The notes under the pieces: model-generated
The model's database searches: none
What the model saw: only the letters and a program-made list of their open reading frames with translations
What the model was told of the DNA's origin: nothing
Shown: positions 33,782 through 35,589 of the stretch, piece by piece
How the letters are laid out: each line of letters opens with the position of its first letter
Position numbering within the stretch: position 1 is the first letter of the stretch
DNA from: Pantoea anthophila
GTDB taxonomy: Bacteria; Pseudomonadota; Gammaproteobacteria; Enterobacterales; Enterobacteriaceae
NCBI RefSeq assembly: GCF_006494375.1
Contig: NZ_VHIZ01000009.1
Location: 1 to 35,589 of the forward strand
Length of the DNA stretch: 35,589 nt
Direction of reading: 5' to 3'
Translations under genes and position numbers: made by a program

Positions 33782-34048
33782 TCAGTCATTCACCCCTTCT
33801 TCAGGCGGGTATGCGCAGCAGGGGCATTTGTGGCGCAGCTCAGGGTACAGTTCAAAGATGCCCGACAGATTTGCCCTGAGCATTTCATCCAGCGGACCCA
33901 TGACGCTTTGACGATATAGCGCGGCCTCATCAGAACTGACTTTACCCTCGCTGTTCATACCATCGATTTTCGTCACTGAGGTTGTGACAAGTTTTGCCAG
34001 TGCCAGCAAAGTGTCAGTGATATGCTCTGCTGCTTCCCGGTTTTTCAT
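33782..34048 (-). CDS. Small prophage protein with C-terminal CPCC, paralogue 2
   Basis: 88 residues: KNREAAEHITDTLLALAKL, then SEGKVSSDEAALYR, LFELYPELRHKCPCCAYPP-like end (ELRHKCPCC). ATG at 34048 is preceded by GGAGG at 7 nt. It aligns with the protein at 34465-34737: REAAxxIxxT, EGKV, and xYPxLxxxC-xxC are shared. The C-terminal CPCC may bind metal. Function unknown. A terminator follows. Confidence 0.8.
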   Translation of the reverse strand: MKNREAAEHITDTLLALAKLVTTSVTKIDGMNSEGKVSSDEAALYRQSVMGPLDEMLRANLSGIFELYPELRHKCPCCAYPPEEGVND

Positions 34049-34119
34049 AATGAACCTCCTGAAAAGATAACTTCCCTGCAAGCAGGTGATGGTCACCTGT
34101 CCCGCAGGACATGTTTGTA

Positions 34120-34317
34120 TCAATGAATAATGATGATGCGGGTATGACGAACGAAGTCCGCTAAGTCAGCCCCCACCTTTTGCCATTGCGTCAGCGCCTC
34201 AAGCACGTCAGTCCGGGACTTACACTGGCTGGCACTCAGATAGGCGTGTATATGGATCAATGCGAGCCGCTGCATCTCCTTGTGTGTAAGAGCTTCCGTG
34301 GATCTGTTTTTGGTCAT
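34120..34317 (-). CDS. Unknown prophage protein, 65 aa
   Basis: It starts MTKNRSTEALTHKEMQRLA and is helical with IHIHAYLSASQC and ends RHTRIIIIH. GGAG stands 7 nt before the start at 34317. The 71 bases to the next gene and the terminator behind the preceding one make it the first gene of a segment with paralogue 2. No family recognised. Confidence 0.7.
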   Translation of the reverse strand: MTKNRSTEALTHKEMQRLALIHIHAYLSASQCKSRTDVLEALTQWQKVGADLADFVRHTRIIIIH

Positions 34318-34341
34318 GATGTACTCCGGATAAAAAGAAAT

Positions 34342-34364
34342 AAAAAAACCCGCCGAGGCGGGTT
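34342..34364 (-). terminator. Intrinsic terminator in the prophage operon
   Basis: On the minus strand AACCCGCC/GGCGGGTT (34364-34357 with 34354-34347) followed by seven U. It stands between paralogue 1 and the 65-residue protein. Confidence 0.9.
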
Positions 34365-34464
34365 GAGTCTGGTTTAGCTGGAAACCGTCAGGAAAAGATA
34401 ATCAGAAAACCGAAATAAGCAGGTCATGTGAATATGCTGGCCTGCCAGTCGAGCGGTTATGAAG

Positions 34465-34737
34465 TTACTCAGAACTATTTTCGGAGCCTTCTTCACAGCG
34501 CTCACAGATACTGCATCTGGAGCCTAAATCAGGATATTCAGCAATGACAGGATCAAGAAGTTCGGTGTACAGGATCTCAAGGATGACATTGACTTTATGT
34601 AGGTGGGTGCCAGCCTGTTCTTCAGTGACTTTCCCCTCCTTTTGATAATGAACCATCTGGCCAGTCGACTCTTCAAGTTCCCGGGCTATCATCATGACGG
34701 TCTGACTGATACGCACTGCTGCTTCGCGATATAACAT
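34465..34737 (-). CDS. Small prophage protein with C-terminal Cys cluster, paralogue 1
   Basis: 90 residues beginning MLYREAAVRISQTVMMIARE, then KEGKVTEEQAGTHLHKVN, PVIAEYPDLGSRCSICERC. GAGGAG before the ATG at 34737 gives strong initiation. Shared core with paralogue 2: REAA at the N-terminus, EGKV in the middle, and x-YP-x-L followed by Cys-x-x-Cys. Here a third Cys follows (CSICERC). The pair probably arose by duplication or is a two-member phage family; a metal site is likely. Confidence 0.8.
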   Translation of the reverse strand: MLYREAAVRISQTVMMIARELEESTGQMVHYQKEGKVTEEQAGTHLHKVNVILEILYTELLDPVIAEYPDLGSRCSICERCEEGSENSSE

Positions 34738-35041
34738 GTTTACTCCTCAGGTGAAGTTGCCCTTCAGGCAGAGTGGAAAGGGGGTATGAAGCCGCAGAGG
34801 CACTGCTTTTCAGCATAAAGCCGAAAAAAATCCCGCACTGGGCGGGAAGGTTGCAGGCACTGCGTTTGTTGATAACGACTTTTAGTTTTGGATCAGGGTG
34901 CCACTACTTTCTTAATTCCCTGGTGTCAGGTCAGGCCTGACGGTGATGTTATAGGGGAGTTCAGATTCAGAGTTCTGAATAAATTCATAAATCCTTTCGC
35001 GCAGACACCTCGTTTTAAGATGCGTAAAAGATTTATGTGCA
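34738..35041. other. 304-base gap with terminator, no firm gene
   Basis: Between two prophage genes. It holds an intrinsic terminator (34824-34847). A minus-strand frame ending at 34919 codes for IYEFIQNSESELPYNITVR-like sequence but lacks ATG, GTG or TTG; it may be a gene with unusual start or a broken one. Confidence 0.4.
34824..34847 (-). terminator. Intrinsic terminator in the prophage operon
   Basis: On the minus strand TCCCGC/GCGGGA (34847-34842 with 34836-34831) with loop of five and a seven-U tail. Confidence 0.9.
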
Positions 35042-35239
35042 TCAGTGATGGGACAGAGTGAGCAGGGGAGATTTATTTTTGTGAGGTTTGCTCTTCCCGA
35101 AGCAACAACGACGCGCGTCGCGGATCAGGACTAACTCACTGCGCGTTGCTGGCTTATGATATCTGTTTATGTGCACCAGAGGTGCCCGCGGGTCAAACCT
35201 GAGACCGCAAACCGGACACGTTACACTGTGCTTTTTCAT
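35042..35239 (-). CDS. C2H2-like zinc-finger small prophage protein
   Basis: 65 residues. The ATG at 35239 has GGAGG at 5 nt; longer frames upstream lack such a site. CPVCGLRF (Cys8, Cys11) followed by HINRYH (His22, His27) has the C-x2-C and H-x4-H order of a zinc finger. The C-terminus is basic (RDARRCC, KSKPHKNKS). Nucleic-acid binding is likely. It is first in the visible part of the leftward operon. Confidence 0.75.
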   Translation of the reverse strand: MKKHSVTCPVCGLRFDPRAPLVHINRYHKPATRSELVLIRDARRCCFGKSKPHKNKSPLLTLSHH

Positions 35240-35514
35240 TAGAACCTCCATCAACAAAGGAAATGGCGCTATGTAGTGCCATCTCGTTTGCTGAGAGGAT
35301 GGTGGGTTTTGCCACTTCGGGATCTCGTGCTCCTGCACTCCTCCCGCCCGACAATATGCTGTGCCGTTCAGAATGAAGGTAGGATACATATTGTATTTTG
35401 TTTTATCAATACAAATTGTATATTTACCTGAGGTGCGTTTACTTGTTGACTTCAAACAGGAAGAGTGAAATCTGAAAGAGATTGCTCTCTTAATCAGTGA
35501 ATAGAAAGGATAAA

Positions 35515-35589
35515 ATGATATTTTGTGCTTTTTACTTTAGTTTCAGTTTAGATTCGACTGCAATTGCTAAGATTTTATGCTCATCTGTG
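35515..35589 (+). CDS. Possible partial gene at right edge
   Basis: ATG at 35515 is preceded by AAAGGA at 5 nt, and 25 codons are open to the window edge (MIFCAFYFSFSLDSTA...). It runs opposite to the operon, as a divergent prophage gene would. Too short to name. Confidence 0.3.
   Translation, partial: MIFCAFYFSFSLDSTAIAKILCSSV

Larger units (their letters stand above)
27740..35589. mobile_element. Lambdoid prophage, left part only
   Basis: Starting from an integrase and excisionase at the left end, a minus-strand array of about 17 mostly small genes includes RecE-type nuclease, RecT, and an ANR regulator. This is the layout of a lambda-like early left operon. The left boundary must lie between the ParD-like start (27690) and the int stop (27810); the right boundary is outside the window. 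No structural, lysis or replication genes are seen, so completeness cannot be judged. Confidence 0.9.

Noticed and set aside
34919..35100. Minus-strand frame with IYEFIQNSESELPYNITVR-like product
   Set aside because: Protein-like composition but no ATG, GTG or TTG start in frame, and it overlaps the zinc-finger gene's end; could be a broken gene or unusual start.

Overview
The window looks like chromosome of an enteric gammaproteobacterium (Enterobacterales). I would guess Pantoea/Erwinia (Erwiniaceae), but I could run no search and the genus is an inference. Many proteins align by eye, almost along their whole length, with E. coli families (ClcA, AscB/AscF/AscG, YciT, YbiU, YbiV/SupH, YahK-type dehydrogenase, MetAP). 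The order is unlike E. coli K-12, and the core is GC-rich.

Layout, host part (1-27.7 kb): a cut-off unknown gene at the left edge (minus strand); an NfsA-like nitroreductase; an MFS exporter; a small BhsA/YdgH-type periplasmic protein; a DJ-1/Hsp31-like protein; a long AT-rich stretch with a good promoter and an orphan terminator but no gene (possible noncoding RNA); phenolic acid decarboxylase; ClcA; a small exported protein; an FAD monooxygenase; a GAF-EAL phosphodiesterase; a TPP-riboswitch-controlled operon tenA-ATPase-permease-binding protein for thiamine-precursor salvage; the asc beta-glucoside operon (ascFB with divergent ascG); yciT; ybiU and ybiV; an HxlR regulator divergent from a zinc alcohol dehydrogenase; a four-helix membrane protein; two tiny unknown genes; a lysine-rich unknown; a MASE2-type GGDEF protein; and a second-type methionine aminopeptidase translationally coupled to a ParD-like antitoxin gene.

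Prophage part (about 27.7 kb to the right edge, incomplete): a lambda-type integrase and excisionase, then a leftward early operon with small Cys-rich proteins, an ANR-family regulator, a RecT annealing protein, a RecE-type nuclease, and a run of small unknown proteins ending in a C2H2-like protein. Four intrinsic terminators lie inside this single-direction gene array, which suggests a lambda-like antitermination regime. No structural, repressor, replication or lysis genes are visible; they would lie to the right.

The most interesting points: (1) the ParD-like/MetAP pair with three 11-bp-phased operator repeats, lying exactly where the prophage inserted; (2) three GTCCGAAA repeats next to int, probable integrase arm sites; (3) two paralogous small prophage proteins with a shared core and C-terminal Cys pairs; (4) several very short, well-initiated prophage genes (42-65 aa), one coupled to a ParE-like ORF; (5) an orphan transcription unit between the DJ-1 and padC genes.
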